In this document: in pieces, positions 61,700 through 64,000 of the stretch
Layout of the letters: each line of letters opens with the position of its first letter
Position numbering within the stretch: position 1 is the first letter of the stretch
Source: Panicum virgatum
Taxonomy: Eukaryota; Streptophyta; Magnoliopsida; Poales; Poaceae
Direction of reading: 5' to 3'
Length of the DNA stretch: 64,000 nt
NCBI RefSeq assembly: GCF_016808335.1
Contig: NC_053150.1
Coordinates: forward strand, 47,767,607-47,831,606
Notes under the pieces: generated by a model
Database searches by the model: none
Told to the model about the DNA's origin: nothing
Seen by the model: only the letters and a program-made list of their open reading frames with translations
Program-made: the position numbers and the translations under genes

Positions 61700-63634
61700 G
61701 CGTGCCCGTACGTCCCGGCGTTTAGTGCTCCCGTGCCCGTGACGCGGCGATGGCAACGGCATCTCAGTGCAGTGCAGGCAGTATCCTACTCTGTCCCGGG
61801 CTCCTGCTGGCTCACTCTACTTGTTGGGTCGCTCACGGGGAGCACAGCAACAGTTCGGTCAGCGCGCCGGCTCCACTGCTCCACCGCTCCGGCGGCTACC
61901 ACCACCACCACCACGCGGCGAGGTCGATCGCCCAGCAGCGGCCCGCCGCGCTGTAAAGCGTCGGCAGGCAGGCAGGTCCGGCCGCGCGCGCGCGGTCGGC
62001 GTCGACCCCAACCCCACGCGCCGTGGCGGATTTTCGCTGTAAAAAGACCCGGTTTTTATCGCAGGATCGCGGAAGCGGACGCTGCTCGCCTTTCGCCTGC
62101 TTTCTTCTTTCTCCTGTGCCGGCCACCTGGCCCTTTCTTGGACGCGTCCAAGGCGCCCCAGGCCCCAGCTCGTCGTCCTCTTGGCTGCCTCCTTTACCTG
62201 GCGCCATGGACAGGCTCTCGTCTTTACCCCGGCCGGTGGCTGGTTGGTTTTCGCGCGCATCTCGCCCGTCCACGTCCCATCGGCGTCGGCTCTGCTGGCC
62301 CCAAGCATCCCCATCCGTCCCTGTCACGCTGATCGGCTGAGCCCAATCATTCCTCACCTGCTGTTCGTCATCCCCATTTTATTTTCCGCCCCCGATCGCT
62401 GAGAATGACGCCGGTTTCCTGATTGATTCTCCCCGTCTAAAAAAAACCATGTCAACTGCACCGCGCACTTTCAGCACACCAAATCGCAGCGCATCGGTAG
62501 CGAAGTGGATAAGCTGGAGCGGCAGGCGGACGGAGCTAGACGACCGGCGATCGACGGCACGGTGGTTGCGCGGTGGTTGCGGCGGCTCCCTTTACCCCCC
62601 CCCCCCCCCCCCCCCCTCCCTCCCTCCCATGGACGACGGCCAACAAGAAAGAAACGGGGGAAGGTGTGTCGCGGTGCGACCTAATCCCCATCAGTTCTGA
62701 CCCGGCGGCCATCACCTAATGTCTCGTCTTCTGCAAAACGAGAACGAAAGAGACGCGCCATTACTGAGATCCGGTAGGGGTCGCCGTCGCCGGCCGGGCC
62801 CCCTAGCGGTTCAGCCCGGCGCGCACCGGGACTAACCCCCACATCATCGTCATCATCATCATCGCCGCTGTGTTGAGCTTGGAGCCGTTGGCAAGCTCAC
62901 CTCCCTCTCCCTGTTCGATCTATTAATGGAGGGATCAGCATTTAGCAGGGAGACATCGTGATGATTGAGGGTACCTCCGTTCCTCTTTTCTTTCGTTTTG
63001 CCTCCTTTTAACCTTGGCTACTTTCCTCCTTTCTTTATTCTTTCCATCTTTTTTTTTTTGCCCTGACTGTATCTTCCTGCAGGTTTCATCCGCTTTCTTT
63101 AACTCTGTGGCATCCTTTGGCTTTGCCCTTGCGTGTGGGCCACCTCGGCTCCTCTGCAGCTAGCTCCAAGCTCCTACTAATCCTATCCTCCACAAATACC
63201 AGCTCCTAATCCTCCTCCTAGCCACTGTTAGTTGTCAGCCTGTGTAGTAGGCTAGTAGCTGTGCTGGCGTTAGGACCTCTCTTGTTCATCGTTTTTGTTG
63301 TGCTCAGTTGCTCTTCTTGTCCTTTTGCACCTCACCTCTCGTTCCTTTGCATGGCAAGGGATATAAGCTCTGTATGGTTGAGTGAGTGAAGTTTACCAAG
63401 CTAAATCATCATCGCCCTCCTGTTCTTCTGTTCTCCTCATCAGTGTCAGGACACCTCATGGTACACAGCAAGAACTCATGATAAGCGAGTTCAGCCGGCT
63501 CATCAGTGTGAGGGTTGGCCTGAGCTTTGTCCTTCCCTGAAGCTTGCCATGGACAAGAGTGTTGCTTGCAGTAGTACATGCTCATCTTGATAGTTTTTGT
63601 AGGTTCTTGGTGGCTGAAGCCTAGCCCAGCAGCC
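61700..63634. other. Intergenic, possible 5' leader of a gene at the right edge
   Basis: 61700-62450 is GC-rich with compositional frames on both strands. A poly-C run lies at about 62587-62607. 62820-63630 has pyrimidine-rich stretches and short upstream ATGs, compatible with a long 5' UTR, but no certain signal. Confidence 0.45.
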
Positions 63635-63723
63635 ATGGAGGACCAAGGACTAGAGGCCCTAAAGGAAGGAGGACTCTGTGCAGAAACACCATCTTCTTAT
63701 CAGCAACACCGACACTCAAGAAG
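63635..63723 (+). CDS. Possible first coding exon of a gene running off the window
   Basis: ATG at 63635 in good context (CAGCCATGGAGG) starts MEDQGLEALKEGGLCAETPS and then reads SYQQHRHSRR up to a weak donor (AAG|GTTAGC). If the donor is not used, the frame stops at about 63763. An in-frame upstream ATG lies at 63578. I do not recognise the product; partial and uncertain. Confidence 0.3.
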
Positions 63724-64000
63724 GTTAGCATGCAGTAGTTTGTTTTCAGCATGGTGTGCATAGGTTCATCTAGCAGTGTGACATATATTCCTTTTCTTTT
63801 TTGAGCAAACAAAAACTGAGCATATGTTCTATTTTATCGATAGTACCGTTTCATTCTTATTTGGTTGCATTAGCAGAATTTTCTGCACAATCCTATTTGA
63901 AGTATTTGTGTGTTACTGTGCTATGCATCTGTCTTCCGCAGCTCACTTTAATAGATTCTCAGGTGATATGTACTGCAAGTAATGTTGAACTTGAACAGGA

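Larger units (their letters stand above)
59280..61700. repeat. Diverged segmental duplication, non-coding
   Basis: 59330-59540 resembles 60670-60860 (CTGCAGTTCGTCGGCG, TTTCCGGAATC, GAAAACGATGGATGG, CTGTCAGCCG). 60340-60640 resembles 61470-61690 (GTCTGACCAATGCGCT, TGGTCACGCCTCGGCC, CAGCAACC.AACAACCGC, GGATGGRCAGCCGGAGACG). Descendants of one unit have diverged and been cut by insertions. No coding frame is shared between copies. Confidence 0.65.

Overview
The window is nuclear DNA of a grass, most likely a panicoid. The evidence is GC-rich first exons with AT-richer introns and flanks, grass-type MITEs, CACTA ends of the CACTACAAGAA type, long TGTAAC-starting solo LTRs, and grass-like SBP-box and L-type lectin kinase genes. 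There are no bacterial features, operons or CRISPR arrays.

Layout. 1-6855: a dead hAT-type transposase gene (zinc-finger/DUF4371 family) split by a 4349-bp Helitron (408-4756). The Helitron carries an apparently complete nine-exon gene for a TMEM33/Pom33-type membrane protein. 6856-12925: intergenic DNA with a MITE and a 2.57-kb solo LTR (8977-11544). 12929-20596: a 7.7-kb CACTA element with broken transposase remnants. 20600-27386: non-coding DNA with several MITEs and then the promoter and leader of the next gene. 27387-31685: a ten-exon, 1110-residue SPL transcription factor (SBP domain, ankyrin-like region, C-terminal membrane segment). 33931-38979: a solo LTR with a second solo LTR (36358-38045) nested inside it. 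40837-41203: a long foldback element. 44784-47517 and 51329-53912: two related L-type lectin receptor kinases in tandem with the same intron position. 55349-56435: two degraded sulfotransferase copies on the minus strand. 56979-58712: a four-exon gene for an unrecognised 209-residue protein with a mitochondrial-like N-terminus, minus strand. 59200-61700: a diverged non-coding duplication with a LINE scrap. 61700-64000: intergenic DNA and a possible first coding exon of a further gene at the right edge.

The host genes are independent transcription units: a transcription factor, two cell-surface kinases and a putative organelle protein. The strongest unusual object is the Helitron. Both ends can be placed to the base (A|CTAG on the left, GA|T on the right). 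Removing it rejoins the hAT reading frame in phase across an AT dinucleotide, while the carried TMEM33-like gene keeps an open frame over all nine exons. Splice sites were read by eye, without transcript data.
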